Shown here piece after piece: positions 1-8,933 of a stretch of DNA of 64,000 nt. Under the pieces are notes generated by a model. That model made no database searches and was not told the DNA's origin. It saw nothing but the letters and a program-made list of their open reading frames with translations. The position numbers were made by a program, and so were the translations under genes. This DNA comes from Oncomelania hupensis (taxonomy: Eukaryota; Mollusca; Gastropoda; Littorinimorpha; Pomatiopsidae). The stretch covers positions 6,171,029 to 6,235,028 of the forward strand of contig CM072514.1 of NCBI GenBank assembly GCA_036898135.1, written 5' to 3'. Numbering within the stretch: the stretch's first letter is position 1; each line of letters begins with the position of its first letter.

Positions 1-553
1 CACAGACACAGACTCCCTTATACTAGACATCCCTACTGAAGACATTTATAAAGACTTAGAATCGGAACTACAACATTACGATACTAGTGACTACCCTGAA
101 ACTCACCCTTTGTACAGCAAAGCAAACCAAAAGAAAATAGGTTTGATGAAAGATGAAATGAACGGGAAACTTATTGAAGAATACGCAGGACTGCGATCTA
201 AGCAGTACAGTATTAAACACGAATCGGGAGAATCTTCAAAAGCGAAAGGCACCCAAAAAGCTGCAATAAAAAATAGAGATATTAAACACGAAAACTACCT
301 GGAAGCCTTAGATGGGAAAGAAGTTAAACCATACCCTAACACAACTATAAAGTCTAAAAACCATATAGTGTCCACTGCTGTGACGACCAAAAAAACATTA
401 TGCGCTAATGACACAAAGAGAATAAGAGTAACTAAAGAGTTCGCATACGCTCTAGGCCACTATAAATTACAGGTAGGAACAGCGACTGCGACTGCGACTA
501 TGACTGCGACTATGAATAAGGTGGAAGTCCTGGAAGGCTTGAGTAAATGTTAA
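1..553 (+). CDS. Polinton protein-primed DNA polymerase B, C-terminal part (cut by window start)
   Basis: The reading frame is open from base 2 to a TAA at 551-553 (about 183 residues), so the gene starts left of the window. The first residues contain DTDS, the catalytic motif C of family B polymerases (second and third metal-binding aspartates). About 45 residues later come LMKDEMNG and GLRSKQYSIK, then a KAKGTQ-like lysine-rich turn and DTKRIR...YALGHYKLQ near the end, all typical of the thumb end of Maverick/Polinton polymerases. The enzyme would replicate the linear element from a protein primer. The last 25 residues come from a degenerate GCGACT/ATGACT hexamer stretch (480-516), probably a late expansion. 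The palm and exonuclease domains cannot be checked here. Confidence 0.88.
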   Translation, partial: TDTDSLILDIPTEDIYKDLESELQHYDTSDYPETHPLYSKANQKKIGLMKDEMNGKLIEEYAGLRSKQYSIKHESGESSKAKGTQKAAIKNRDIKHENYLEALDGKEVKPYPNTTIKSKNHIVSTAVTTKKTLCANDTKRIRVTKEFAYALGHYKLQVGTATATATMTATMNKVEVLEGLSKC

Positions 554-559
554 CTGTAT

Positions 560-1228
560 TTATTCTGAAGCGCCAAGCTTTTTCTTCAAAGCATCTAGCT
601 GCTCTTTCCGTCCCAGTAGTCTCCCTTCCTCTATTAATTTTTTTTTAATTTCTTCAACATTAACAGGTGCAGACCTAGATTTAGATTGTATGTCATGCTT
701 CAATTTTTTATATTCTTCAAAATCTCGCTGGATAATTACAAACTCTTGGTCTGTAATCTGAGTGTCTTCTAGAGCTTTAGAAATTATTAAGTTCATGCTA
801 GTAAGTTTAGCTATCGCCAGGCTAGAAATGAGGTCGTGTTTTTCTAGTTTCTTAGATACTTTAGTATTAATTACGCCAAATAAAACTGACATTACTGAAG
901 ATAATCCGGCAGCCACTCCTAATCCAATACTAATTGGTATACCAATTCCAGTCACCAATAATCCCACACTGACCGCAGCTTCCGCTGCATTAATAACATT
1001 TAGACCAGTAGACACGTAATTTATTCCGCTATAAGCGCCGGAATACCGTCGTCTGCATCTAGAGTACTTTTGGATATCTGATTCAATTTGAGTCCTAACT
1101 TTTCTTATTTCTTCCAGCCTGAACGTTTGAACATTACTTAAGTCTAATGTTGGAGCACTGGGCTGTATTGGTTGTTCATCCACTAGGCCTACTGCTTCCA
1201 CTATAGCAGGATACAATTTTGTCGTCAT
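560..1228 (-). CDS. Polinton-associated membrane protein with C-terminal helical domain
   Basis: About 222 residues. I place the start at the ATG at 1228 (MTTKL), because it has the A-run context shared by the other genes of the element; an upstream non-ATG extension is possible. Residues about 70-125 form a long hydrophobic, glycine-rich stretch that could span the membrane once or twice (GLLVTGIGIPISIGLGVAAG). The C-terminal third is charged and helical (ISKALED...ITDQEFVIIQRDFEEYKKLKHDI), a pattern I recognise from invertebrate Polinton proteins of unknown function. It ends 6 bp from the polymerase stop (convergent) and its start lies 33 bp from the stop of the next minus-strand gene. A virion membrane or internal structural role is only an inference. 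Confidence 0.7.
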   Translation of the reverse strand: MTTKLYPAIVEAVGLVDEQPIQPSAPTLDLSNVQTFRLEEIRKVRTQIESDIQKYSRCRRRYSGAYSGINYVSTGLNVINAAEAAVSVGLLVTGIGIPISIGLGVAAGLSSVMSVLFGVINTKVSKKLEKHDLISSLAIAKLTSMNLIISKALEDTQITDQEFVIIQRDFEEYKKLKHDIQSKSRSAPVNVEEIKKKLIEEGRLLGRKEQLDALKKKLGASE

Positions 1229-1261
1229 ATTTTTAGTGTGAAAAAAAAGGGTTAACAATAA

Positions 1262-2128
1262 TTAACTTGATTTTAGTTTATTAGCAAAATATTCTATTTG
1301 ACTATCAGAAAATATCTGATCGCTGAAATAAAATGCTAACAGATCTACGTTGTCTAGGCTAATTTGCGCTATTCTGTCAATAGGATTTGGAACAGGGACA
1401 AAAGTTATCTTGAGTGATGAAGTAAATACGGAAAACTGATTTTCATTTTCTCTTTTCTTCATAAATACTGTAACTCGTCTGGGATCCTCATCTAAATCAA
1501 CCCAACTTAGAGACACTTGCGGAATTACATTAAAATTTCTCTGCGTAGGCCTGTGAGCAATTATGTCCAGTACTATCATAGCTGCACTACCTAGCTGTAA
1601 AGGAGGCTGCAGAACAAGTCTGACATTTTTCCCTGCGGTTTCACGCTTATGTAAAACATAGTTGCTTTTTTTGTAGGCTTTGACTTCTATGGTTTCCCGA
1701 TTGTTTTCATCCGGCACTAGACTAACTAACATAGGCCCGGCGTTAATAATTTTCTTAAATTTATTGTCTGGTCCCATAAAAGTGTAAGGGCTTTTGCACT
1801 TGAATTTAATAAGCCAATCTAATTCCGTGTCTATAGGTGTTAAAGACCAGGTATTTTCTCGTTTAGTAATAGCATACTTAAAATCGGGATCTACTTTACC
1901 GGCATTAAAATCCTTTAGCTGATCGATAGATGGTTTTTCTGGCAATACTGACGGCGGCACTGCTTCAGGCACTGCCGGCACTAGCGCTCGTTTATAATAT
2001 CCATTTTGTGTAAATTCGAAACCGTAAATAGACCCAACAATAGCACTAGCATCAAAGTCAATTGTGTCTGCTAAGTCTTTCAGTTCAATGGTAGGACAGG
2101 TTACTGGAATTTGAGGGCCGATTGACAT
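1262..2128 (-). CDS. Polinton-associated protein, unknown (288 aa)
   Basis: An intact 288-residue frame starting MSIGPQIP at 2128. The N-terminal 90 residues contain a proline/alanine-rich linker (ALVPAVPEAVPP). The rest alternates short hydrophobic and polar stretches, as expected for beta-rich folds, with no membrane segment and no catalytic motif that I recognise. It lies 19 bp downstream of the next minus-strand gene, so the two were probably expressed together. The position beside the capsid genes and the beta-rich pattern suggest a structural or capsid-associated protein. I cannot assign a family. Confidence 0.65.
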   Translation of the reverse strand: MSIGPQIPVTCPTIELKDLADTIDFDASAIVGSIYGFEFTQNGYYKRALVPAVPEAVPPSVLPEKPSIDQLKDFNAGKVDPDFKYAITKRENTWSLTPIDTELDWLIKFKCKSPYTFMGPDNKFKKIINAGPMLVSLVPDENNRETIEVKAYKKSNYVLHKRETAGKNVRLVLQPPLQLGSAAMIVLDIIAHRPTQRNFNVIPQVSLSWVDLDEDPRRVTVFMKKRENENQFSVFTSSLKITFVPVPNPIDRIAQISLDNVDLLAFYFSDQIFSDSQIEYFANKLKSS

Positions 2129-2147
2129 TGTATTTTAAAATTAAACT

Positions 2148-2843
2148 TTATTTTATCTCAAGAATAATTGTAAGATCTTCAAAGTCTACAATTTCGTTGT
2201 TTTGGTTAGTTATTTTGAAGCAGAAACTAGTATGATAGTCACTTAAGTGACGTTCTTGAGGCAGAAATTTCAATGAAACTGGATCGCAGTAAGATTCTCT
2301 CTGAGTTGAGATTATCCTTAGCAATGTACTAGGAGTTCCGTTTACTAAGTTTTCCGATGTCTTCAGTTGATGAAGGTACACAAACAATCTATTATTAATT
2401 AACAAATTCATAGGGTTTGATCCAATAAATCTTATAGAACTGCCGACGGTGCTGGAGCTGTCAGATAAAGATAATTCATTGCCAGGGAAACCTAATATTT
2501 CTGCCAGCTTTGGCGCAAGTGTAACGCTGGTAATGTCTTTATGCAGGGTTTTATGGAAAGTTAAAGTTACTATCAAGTTTGCAGGGTTCATTTTTGCTTC
2601 AATCGAATGAGGTTTAAACAATTCTTCAGTAAGTCTGCAGAAGTCATAATAGCCGCCATGAATAAAGTGCCTTTTTTTATTAATCATTATCCAGTTGTTG
2701 TTTAGATCATGACTAATATTTAACCATTTAACCGTGTAGAATATTTCGTGAAGGATTACGTTAAGGTCCCTGTTTTTGTTGTCAATAGGATGCTGAAGTT
2801 CAATGGGCACACCTGATTTTACAGATTCGAAAGTTACAAACAT
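2148..2843 (-). CDS. Probable minor capsid (penton-like) protein of Polinton
   Basis: An intact 231-residue frame. The middle contains SVTLAPKLAEILGFPG and the end FKITNQNNEIVDFEDLTI. Both patterns (a 'leucine-rich LGF' block, then a terminal 'itd..g..idF' strand) recur in small proteins encoded beside Polinton/adintovirus major capsid genes and proposed to be single jelly-roll pentons. It starts 21 bp from the divergent gene at 2865, so a single short AT-rich gap must hold both promoters. Assignment as penton rests on size, neighbourhood and remembered sequence pattern; a structure prediction showing one eight-stranded jelly roll would settle it. Confidence 0.5.
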   Translation of the reverse strand: MFVTFESVKSGVPIELQHPIDNKNRDLNVILHEIFYTVKWLNISHDLNNNWIMINKKRHFIHGGYYDFCRLTEELFKPHSIEAKMNPANLIVTLTFHKTLHKDITSVTLAPKLAEILGFPGNELSLSDSSSTVGSSIRFIGSNPMNLLINNRLFVYLHQLKTSENLVNGTPSTLLRIISTQRESYCDPVSLKFLPQERHLSDYHTSFCFKITNQNNEIVDFEDLTIILEIK

Positions 2844-2864
2844 ATTTTTTTTAATATAATAAAA
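2844..2864. promoter_or_regulatory. 21-bp divergent promoter gap with A-run start motifs
   Basis: Only 21 bp of pure A/T separate two divergent start codons. Both genes begin after an uninterrupted A run (TAAAAATG on plus, TTAAAAAAAATATG on minus). The gap is too short for two ordinary upstream promoters, so initiation probably happens at or inside the A run. Confidence 0.5.
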
Positions 2865-4097
2865 ATGTACGCGCCTTATAAATATAACAAAGCTGCAAAG
2901 TATACTACAGGGCCTTATTATTACAAAAAAGCAGTCGACCTAACCAAGCTGACAATAGCTGTGGCAGCCAACGTCCATTTCAAAACTATCCCCCATAATA
3001 TTTTTGATCATTACCTCAACCCAGACATTACGAGCGACTTTTTAGCTAACCAATGGCTAAACAACGGGGGTATGCAGTTCTTTCAGAATCAAATTAATTT
3101 TGCCGTGTCATGCGCTACAACTGGTTGCGGAGTTTCTTACGTTCATCACCTTAATCACCCAGATCCCATGTTGAAGTCTATTTATCTGTTCCATTTGTAT
3201 TATCAAGTGAGGCGGGTGTTGTCTGAACTTCAGGCTCCGTTACCTACTGACAAAAACTTTAATCCCTTTAACAATGGCTTTGACAAGAAAGCGTATCAAA
3301 GGTTGTGCAATGAATTCGGAATTGATACTAAAACAGACTTCAGACAAAAACTAGACCTCAATCACGGAATGGGAACTTTATTTAGATACGCTGTAGGTAA
3401 TTTATACACGGGGCCTTACGTACCTGGATTCACATCATTTAACCACAACAGCCAGGTTCCTTTACTGTATATCAGACAAAAACAAAGTACAGCATACAGC
3501 ACTTTTATATTAGACACATCAAACGGATTTACCCAAAGTGGGGTGGAAAGGCTGAATGAATCTATTCGTACGTATGCGTGGTGCATTTTGGGGTCTCAAG
3601 CGGAAACACGAAGTAATATCATTGGGGAAGGAACTAGCTTCGATGCACAAAAGCAGTTTCTAGCCAACATTGAAGATTCTATTAATTCGGCAGTAGATTT
3701 GCCCGCGAGTATTAAAAGATATCAGGACACTTTAAAGTATGCTAGATCGAAAGTAGATTACGTAATAGGTTTAGGACTGTATATGTTGCCTTCAGACCTT
3801 CAGCTTAGGATAGGAACTATATCAAACTACAACAACAATATAGTGATTGCTGACCCTCAGTTTCATATAGGCTACAATCCTACAATAAATACAGTGAATA
3901 CAGTGAATACAGCAAATACGGTATTTACTGCTAGGCCTAATAATGAACCTTTAAGTTCGCCACCACTTCCAAGCCTACCAAGCCTACCAAGCTTGCCGGA
4001 ACTGCAAATGCCGGTAATTGATCATGGGGTTTCACGTCTAGCGCTTACAGGGGGTTTATTGTTTGCTGGGTTAATTGGGATTTACTATTTTAAGTAA
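2865..4097 (+). CDS. Polinton-associated structural protein with C-terminal membrane anchor (410 aa)
   Basis: An intact 410-residue frame starting MYAPYKYNK. The first 320 residues look like one globular domain rich in aromatic residues, with a Cys pair in CATTGCGVSYVHHL near residue 83. Residues about 340-385 are low complexity: NTVNTVNTANT repeats, then SLPSLPSLPEL repeats. Residues about 390-408 form a hydrophobic segment followed by FK at the C-terminus, consistent with a single tail anchor. It is divergent from the penton-like gene. I recognise the general type as Polinton-associated but cannot name a function; a virion surface or membrane-associated role is inferred. Confidence 0.6.
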   Translation: MYAPYKYNKAAKYTTGPYYYKKAVDLTKLTIAVAANVHFKTIPHNIFDHYLNPDITSDFLANQWLNNGGMQFFQNQINFAVSCATTGCGVSYVHHLNHPDPMLKSIYLFHLYYQVRRVLSELQAPLPTDKNFNPFNNGFDKKAYQRLCNEFGIDTKTDFRQKLDLNHGMGTLFRYAVGNLYTGPYVPGFTSFNHNSQVPLLYIRQKQSTAYSTFILDTSNGFTQSGVERLNESIRTYAWCILGSQAETRSNIIGEGTSFDAQKQFLANIEDSINSAVDLPASIKRYQDTLKYARSKVDYVIGLGLYMLPSDLQLRIGTISNYNNNIVIADPQFHIGYNPTINTVNTVNTANTVFTARPNNEPLSSPPLPSLPSLPSLPELQMPVIDHGVSRLALTGGLLFAGLIGIYYFK

Positions 4098-4248
4098 CCA
4101 GAGTAATATTATTATAAACAAAGACCACAGATGCTCAGACGCCCAAACCACAACTTTAGAAGCAGTATTAAATATCCATGAAAATACAGAACCTAATATT
4201 CCTGGAAGTGCGTCTACAAGTTTGTCACCTAAGCGTTTCAAAAGTTAG
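4075..4248 (+). pseudogene. ATG-less 57-codon open stretch, possible 3' remnant of a small gene
   Basis: Between the 410-aa gene and the next minus-strand gene, one plus frame is open from 4075 to a TAG at 4246-4248 with no ATG. Its composition looks protein-like and ends SASTSLSPKRFKS, a basic tail like a nuclear-localisation signal. The last 11 bp overlap the end of the convergent gene. It may be the last piece of a gene lost by deletion, or chance. Nothing links it to a known family. Confidence 0.25.
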
Positions 4249-5367
4249 CTATGCTTTGTAACGTCTTTTTAATCCAGTCTTTAACCGGACTACCGCCAGG
4301 TCCACCAGGTACGCCAGGTCCACCGGCACTGATGCCTACGGTTCTAGTCAGTGCTAAGACTAGTGTGCTTATTGTCATCCCAACAGCTGTAAGAATGCTA
4401 AATATTGTAACACCTTGCTCTCTGAACAGTGTTTGAATTCTTTCTGCAAGTGTAGTGTCTTCGTGTAAAATTTTATGCACCATTTCTTTTATTCTGGCGA
4501 AATTAGTTATTAATTTTTCTCTGTTTATGGATAAGGCTTCTAGCCTTGCCGCGCGTTCTGTGTAAAGGTCTGCGAGCCTTTTTTTAATCATCTGTTTTAC
4601 CTCAATGCTTAAGTTCGCGTCATCAGCTTCTGCTAGTTTATTTTTTTGTTTTTCTATATGTTTGTCGAGCTCGCCGAGCTTGGCCAAATTCATCATTGTC
4701 TCCCCTCTCACAGATTGTAAAGCTTTATCTAAGCCCTGAAGTTCACGCAGTGGCAATAATGGCGTGTCATTGATAGTTTCCATAACTTGATCAATATTGG
4801 TGTCCTCATTTGTTTGTAAGGTTTTTAAGGTTGTTAATTCTGTATTGACTTTTAATGCAGAACTAGTTAAGTTAGTTAAGTCTTGTAGTTCTATTTCTGA
4901 ACTTAACGATGCATCTATTCGTTGAAGTGAAGCTACTGCTTGGCGATGCAACGCTGGCACTCTATTATCGGAAAGCCCCAATGATCGTATTACAGTCACT
5001 GGGAGTTTAGTTTTCAAAGTAGACCACGCATAAAATTTATCAGGATTCTTTAACATAGTTAACTGTACTCTCACTTTTTTACCGGATACACTAGTGTTTA
5101 TAAACAAGTGATTATTTTTGTCTAGTTCGAAGTCGCTGGGACTAACATAATCAGGTAACTCGCGCCCGATGTAATTGTAAAATTTATTGATTTTTCTGGC
5201 TTTTTGGGTTTCAGTTACTTGACGTAATTCTTCTCCTATACTAGCCTTGTTTGGCTCATGTCGTCTCCTACCATAGAAAGAAGTCTGCTGGTTGTGTCAA
5301 CGTTGAGGTCTTCATTAGGCTCATTTGGTTTAAACACTTCATCAAAAGCTTCACCACCTGTTGCCAT
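4238..5367 (-). pseudogene. Polinton coiled-coil membrane protein with one frame break
   Basis: The A-run ATG at 5367 opens a 43-residue frame (MATGGEAFDE...SMVGDDMSQTR) that stops at 5236-5238. A second frame, open across 5240-5290 and down to 4238, carries the rest (IGEELRQVTETQK, then FINTSVSGKK onward). One single-base shift in the overlap therefore splits one gene of about 370 codons. The body has a long helical region (residues about 100-270) and then LAERIQTLFREQGVTIFSIL leading into a hydrophobic segment and a Gly/Pro-rich linker (GGPGVPGGPGG) before WIKKTLQSIANF. I know this LFREQGVTI-plus-membrane pattern from many invertebrate Polinton proteins. Homologues as I remember them run on after the linker, so the C-terminus may also be shortened. 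Confidence 0.7.
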
Positions 5368-5400
5368 TTTTAAATATAATTTTTTTTTATCGCATTAAAA
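5368..5400. promoter_or_regulatory. 33-bp divergent promoter gap before the major capsid gene
   Basis: AT-rich gap between the divergent coiled-coil gene (ATG at 5367) and the major capsid gene (ATG at 5401). It has A runs directly against both start codons (TTTAAAAATG on minus, CATTAAAAATG on plus). This is the same arrangement as the gap at 2844-2864. Confidence 0.5.
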
Positions 5401-6678
5401 ATGCAAAGCTACGGAAACTTGTTAGACCCTACACGTCGATTGAGGACACCTTTAGGCATCAAAGGTGAGAAAAGCACAATAATTATTACAAACAATCCAA
5501 GCAGCATAGAGCCTAATCAGCTACTAACCATAAGATTTCCAAATTTAGGTCCTGATGATGTAATAGTTCCGGGCAGTCCTAAATTGGGATTTAAAATTAG
5601 TCTGAATTCTGACGATGATCCTAACAGAACCGTAGTCAACAATCTAGGCAGAGCTATAATTAAAAGAATGGTTATTAAACTTGATGGGCGAGAAATCCAA
5701 AGTATCGATGACGCCGGTGTTTTGTTTTGTTACACAGATCTGTGGCTGAGTAAATATGAAAGGGAAGATTTAGTTGGTCAGGGGATTCAAGCCGCCAATG
5801 TGGCAAAACTTCGAATCAAAGCTGGCGATGCTGTCACTTCTAACAAAGGTGAAAATGCATTAGCTGCTGTATACAAAAACAGGTTTTATTTTCCACTCGA
5901 TTTTGAACTGCTACACAGTCATCTGCCATTTCATCAAGGTTCATTTAACGACAGGCTTTCTTACGAAATTATTTTCAATGATTATTCTCAAGTAGTAATT
6001 AGCTCTGACAATGATGCTAGGTATACAATTACAGACATCACGCTTGAATATGAAGTGGTCACTCACGCTGAACTCAGTAGGATGATTAGGGGCCAATATG
6101 ACAAACTAGCAATTTATTATGATAGGATCGTTCGCTACAGACAGTTTAATAAAGATTTATTAGATGCACTATGGACCATCAACATAAATTCACCTGCTCG
6201 AAGTTTTAAAGGTGTACTGTTGTTGTTTGTGAAAGAATCTAATTACAATCGTGACAGCGAAAATTTTATCAATCCTAATATTTCAAAAGCGTCTGTCGTG
6301 ATTGAAGGTAAGCCTAATCAATTATTCGCTAATGGAATGATGGGGTTTCAACAGTTTGATGAGATTAGGAAAATCTTGGGTGGAGGTAGATTACGGACTG
6401 ACACTGTGGATTTGATTTCTAAAGATCTTCATTTGCATGACACAAGACTGCAAGATTATCTCGTGAATAAATTTGCGTTGTGGTTAGACTTTCGAACCAT
6501 ACCCACCAATGAACTTCATGGATCTGGAAGAAGAATTGAAAACGGAACAGATGGTATAACAATTGAATTGCATAGGGAAGCAAGTGCTAGGTCAGAATCA
6601 GTTACAGTATACATGTATATAATTATGGATGCTCAGCTAAACATTGAAAATGGAAGATTAAAAGATTTAGTATATTAA
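5401..6678 (+). CDS. Polinton major capsid protein (double jelly-roll, hexon-like)
   Basis: An intact 425-residue frame. The opening (NLLDPTRRLRTPLGIKGEKS), the strand-rich first half with a YKNRFYFPLDFELLHSHLPF block near residue 160, and the second half ending in TVYMYIIMDAQLNIENGRLK match Polinton/adintovirus major capsid proteins, which form the pseudo-hexagonal shell from double jelly-roll trimers. Length is in the usual 400-600 range but at the short end. The stop is 2 bp before the packaging ATPase start, so the two are probably co-expressed. No frame break is visible, unlike several neighbours. Identification is by overall pattern and gene order; I could not run a structure comparison. 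Confidence 0.8.
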   Translation: MQSYGNLLDPTRRLRTPLGIKGEKSTIIITNNPSSIEPNQLLTIRFPNLGPDDVIVPGSPKLGFKISLNSDDDPNRTVVNNLGRAIIKRMVIKLDGREIQSIDDAGVLFCYTDLWLSKYEREDLVGQGIQAANVAKLRIKAGDAVTSNKGENALAAVYKNRFYFPLDFELLHSHLPFHQGSFNDRLSYEIIFNDYSQVVISSDNDARYTITDITLEYEVVTHAELSRMIRGQYDKLAIYYDRIVRYRQFNKDLLDALWTININSPARSFKGVLLLFVKESNYNRDSENFINPNISKASVVIEGKPNQLFANGMMGFQQFDEIRKILGGGRLRTDTVDLISKDLHLHDTRLQDYLVNKFALWLDFRTIPTNELHGSGRRIENGTDGITIELHREASARSESVTVYMYIIMDAQLNIENGRLKDLVY

Positions 6679-6680
6679 AA

Positions 6681-7292
6681 ATGACCTCTTTGTTACCTCG
6701 TGATCCTCATTGCGGAATGATTGTTGGCATGACATCATGCGGAAAGACCGTCTTTGTTCTGGATTTGTTAGAAAAATATTACGCAGGACACTTTGATTAT
6801 ATAGTAATTTTTTGCCCAACTATTCAATATAATAAAACCTACTTAGATCGTAAGTATGTCTGGACAGATGAAAATATCTTTGTTGTAAATACCAATGGCA
6901 AGCTCAATGAGTATTTAACGTATTTTTATAACCTGTTTGAGAATGAGGGTAATACGTTATTCTTAATCGATGATTGCAGTGCAGAAAAAGATATTGTATT
7001 AAAACGGAACATATTGAGCAAGCTGGCTTTCAGTGGACGCCATGTGAAAATTAGTGTCTGGTTAATCACGCAGAAATTTAATTCCATATTAAAGGATTTT
7101 AGAGAACAAGTTAAATTTGTTTGCCTGTTTTATTGCAAAGATCGAGACAGCTTTGATAACTGTTTAAAAGAAAATGACGTAATTGAATCAAAAGAGGAAA
7201 GAACTAAATTAAAAGAACAGCTAAAAAAAGGCAAGCACTTAAAATTATTATTAAAAACTGACCAACCAACTGGCTATACAATACTTATGTAA
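6681..7292 (+). CDS. A32-type DNA packaging ATPase
   Basis: An intact 203-residue FtsK/HerA-superfamily ATPase as found in Polintons, virophages and large DNA viruses, which pumps DNA into preformed capsids. The Walker A loop is GMTSCGKT (residues 16-23). The Walker B strand is TLFLIDD (residues 92-98) with acidic residues in place. A WLITQKFNSI block near residue 127 is the sensor strand. The opening PRDPHCGMIVGMTSCGKT is characteristic of this family. It follows the major capsid gene by 2 bp with its own A-run (TATTAAAAATG), so it may be read both from its own start signal and by read-through. Confidence 0.9.
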   Translation: MTSLLPRDPHCGMIVGMTSCGKTVFVLDLLEKYYAGHFDYIVIFCPTIQYNKTYLDRKYVWTDENIFVVNTNGKLNEYLTYFYNLFENEGNTLFLIDDCSAEKDIVLKRNILSKLAFSGRHVKISVWLITQKFNSILKDFREQVKFVCLFYCKDRDSFDNCLKENDVIESKEERTKLKEQLKKGKHLKLLLKTDQPTGYTILM

Positions 7293-7441
7293 GTAAGTTC
7301 TTTTATAATTTAATTATTGTAAGTTATAAGTTTTTTTAAAGTCGACTTAATTAAGTTAGATGTAAGTAAGTAAGTTCTTTTATAATTTAATTATTGAAAG
7401 TTATAAGTTTTTTTAAAAGTCGACTTAATTAAGTTAGATGT
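7291..7441. repeat. Two-copy AT-rich direct repeat between convergent genes
   Basis: Copies at 7291-7363 and 7368-7441, about 73 bp each and nearly identical, separated by AAGT. Each holds GTCGACTTAATTAAG and a run of seven Ts. The pair fills the gap between the ATPase stop and the integrase C-terminal reading frame, where transcription from both sides should end; a termination or polyadenylation role is an inference. Confidence 0.75.
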
Positions 7442-7502
7442 AAGTCACTAAGTCAAAAAAAAAGGTTGAAGGTAAGTAATAGTGGTGATGATTATAGTTC
7501 AT

Positions 7503-7733
7503 TTATCTTAATGGCACTGTGTCTGGTGGAACAATCTGAAGTTCTTCTTTTACAAAATTTCTTTGTGGTGTTCTACGATCACTTCTCGGTCTTAAATAAT
7601 ATACAGGCGGATCAGTAGATAATGCTCTGTCAACTTCATAAACGCTTAATGACCAAATTGGGTCGGTAGCTCGTCTTCTAGTGTCATTAGCAACTTCTCC
7701 AGGCTGATAAAGGTATCTAACAGTTTTGTTCAT
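7503..7733 (-). CDS. Integrase C-terminal SH3-like domain, separate frame
   Basis: A 76-residue frame from an ATG at 7733 that overlaps the integrase stop (stop TGA at 7733-7735). VRYLYQPGE, RRRATDPIWSLSVYEV and FVKEELQIVPPDT are the hallmarks of the C-terminal DNA-binding domain that is fused to the catalytic core in other Polinton integrases. Here it is one base out of frame. Either it is a frame break, or a -1/+1 shift or stop-restart overlap makes it a second product. Confidence 0.75.
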   Translation of the reverse strand: MNKTVRYLYQPGEVANDTRRRATDPIWSLSVYEVDRALSTDPPVYYLRPRSDRRTPQRNFVKEELQIVPPDTVPLR

Positions 7734-8467
7734 CAAAGTAGATCCGGCTGACCAGGCTTTGAAACGGTAACAACAATCTGTTTCTTTTTAATAGCCTCAA
7801 CTGGTTTTAATCCTGTAACTCTGGTTGGTTCTGAATTCATTTCCCTTAAAACTCGAGGCAGCCTAACAACCCATTCTGTATTAGTGGTTTCAGTAAACAA
7901 CTCTTTTGAATACTGATAAGTGAATAACCTTTCTGCCAGTTGCCGATTAAAGTTTTCTACAATACCCTGTGATCTGTGCAATCCAACAACTCCTCTTCTA
8001 ACAGTTACATTATGTTTTAACAAAAGCTGGTTAACAGCTCCTTTGAATTCAGACCCTTCATCGCATTGAATAAGTCTAGGGAACCTTAGAGGCCCTCTTG
8101 AATAAATCGCATTTAAGGCTTGAGCGACCTCAGCAGAATTTTTAGTCCTAAGAGCATGAGCGTCTTTAAACCTGGTAGCTATATCAATAACAGTAAGGGC
8201 ATACCTGTATTTCTTTCTATATATTTTGTCATGGGGAAGATATAACAAATCTATTTGATGCGTGTCATTTGGTCTGGAGTTTTCAAATTTTGGTCTTATT
8301 ATTTTCTTTGGGGGTGGAAGATAGATTTGCCATACAGCTTGCTTTGATAACCATTGTTTAACCACGTTTGCTGACAAGCCAGTCTTTTCTACTAGTTTAT
8401 TAACTGCCGTCATCCCTTTCCAATATCCGGATTGAGAATAATATAATCTAGACAAACGCGAAGTCAT
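7733..8467 (-). CDS. Polinton integrase (rve/retroviral-type catalytic core)
   Basis: A 244-residue frame starting MTSRLSRLYY at 8467. Residues 15-50 form a helical N-terminal part. The catalytic core carries the D-D-E triad: Asp73 in THQIDLLYLP, Asp136 in IQCDEGSEF and Glu171 in GIVENFNRQ, with the usual spacing of about 35 between the last two. The enzyme would insert the linear element into the host genome. The domain expected after the core (SH3-like) is present at 7503-7733 in another frame, so the reading frame ends early at PGQPDLL. It lies 3 bp from the next minus-strand gene. Confidence 0.9.
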   Translation of the reverse strand: MTSRLSRLYYSQSGYWKGMTAVNKLVEKTGLSANVVKQWLSKQAVWQIYLPPPKKIIRPKFENSRPNDTHQIDLLYLPHDKIYRKKYRYALTVIDIATRFKDAHALRTKNSAEVAQALNAIYSRGPLRFPRLIQCDEGSEFKGAVNQLLLKHNVTVRRGVVGLHRSQGIVENFNRQLAERLFTYQYSKELFTETTNTEWVVRLPRVLREMNSEPTRVTGLKPVEAIKKKQIVVTVSKPGQPDLL

Positions 8468-8470
8468 ATT

Positions 8471-8896
8471 TTATTTAGATTTATATTTTTGTTTAACGAG
8501 GTAATAAACTACTGTTATTCCAAACACAATTAAAATTAATTCACCGGTTTCTGACATTGTAGGTGCAATGTTGGGTGTGTAGTAATCGGATAACACTGGT
8601 TGCTTTAATGAAGGTAGTGTTGTGCCAGTGAATAAATAATATTGGTGCAAAGCTTCATCAACGTCTTCGAATGTTTTATCTGCATGGCCTTCTTCTTTCA
8701 ATCTTTTATTAACAAAATCAAGCTGCATTAGTCTGTTTTTCTCGTATTCGGCCTGATCTTGTTGTAATTTTTCCATTGCTAAGTTATGTCGTTTTGATTC
8801 TTCTTTACTGTCCAGTTTTGAAAACAAATAATTTGATCCTGAAAAGGCTAAGGCATTTACAGCAGCAGAACCAAGCACCATTGCAGCACCGGCCAT
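8471..8896 (-). CDS. Small Polinton membrane protein (MAGAAMVLGS type)
   Basis: An intact 141-residue frame. The N-terminus MAGAAMVLGSAAVNALAFSG is small-residue rich and hydrophobic. Next is a charged helical stretch (residues 28-75) with KRHNLAMEKLQQ and KRLKEEGHADKTFEDVDEAL, then LSDYYTP and a terminal membrane segment (ELILIVFGITVVYYLV) followed by a lysine-rich tail. This layout is one I recognise from many invertebrate Polintons; its function is not known. It lies directly upstream of the integrase on the same strand. Confidence 0.75.
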   Translation of the reverse strand: MAGAAMVLGSAAVNALAFSGSNYLFSKLDSKEESKRHNLAMEKLQQDQAEYEKNRLMQLDFVNKRLKEEGHADKTFEDVDEALHQYYLFTGTTLPSLKQPVLSDYYTPNIAPTMSETGELILIVFGITVVYYLVKQKYKSK

Positions 8897-8933
8897 TTTT
8901 TAATTTAGTTTTTTTATTTTATTTGTACTTAAA
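8897..8933. promoter_or_regulatory. 37-bp divergent promoter gap
   Basis: AT-rich gap between divergent start codons at 8896 (minus, TTAAAAAATG) and 8934 (plus, CTTAAAATG). Both starts have the A-run motif seen across the element. Confidence 0.45.
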
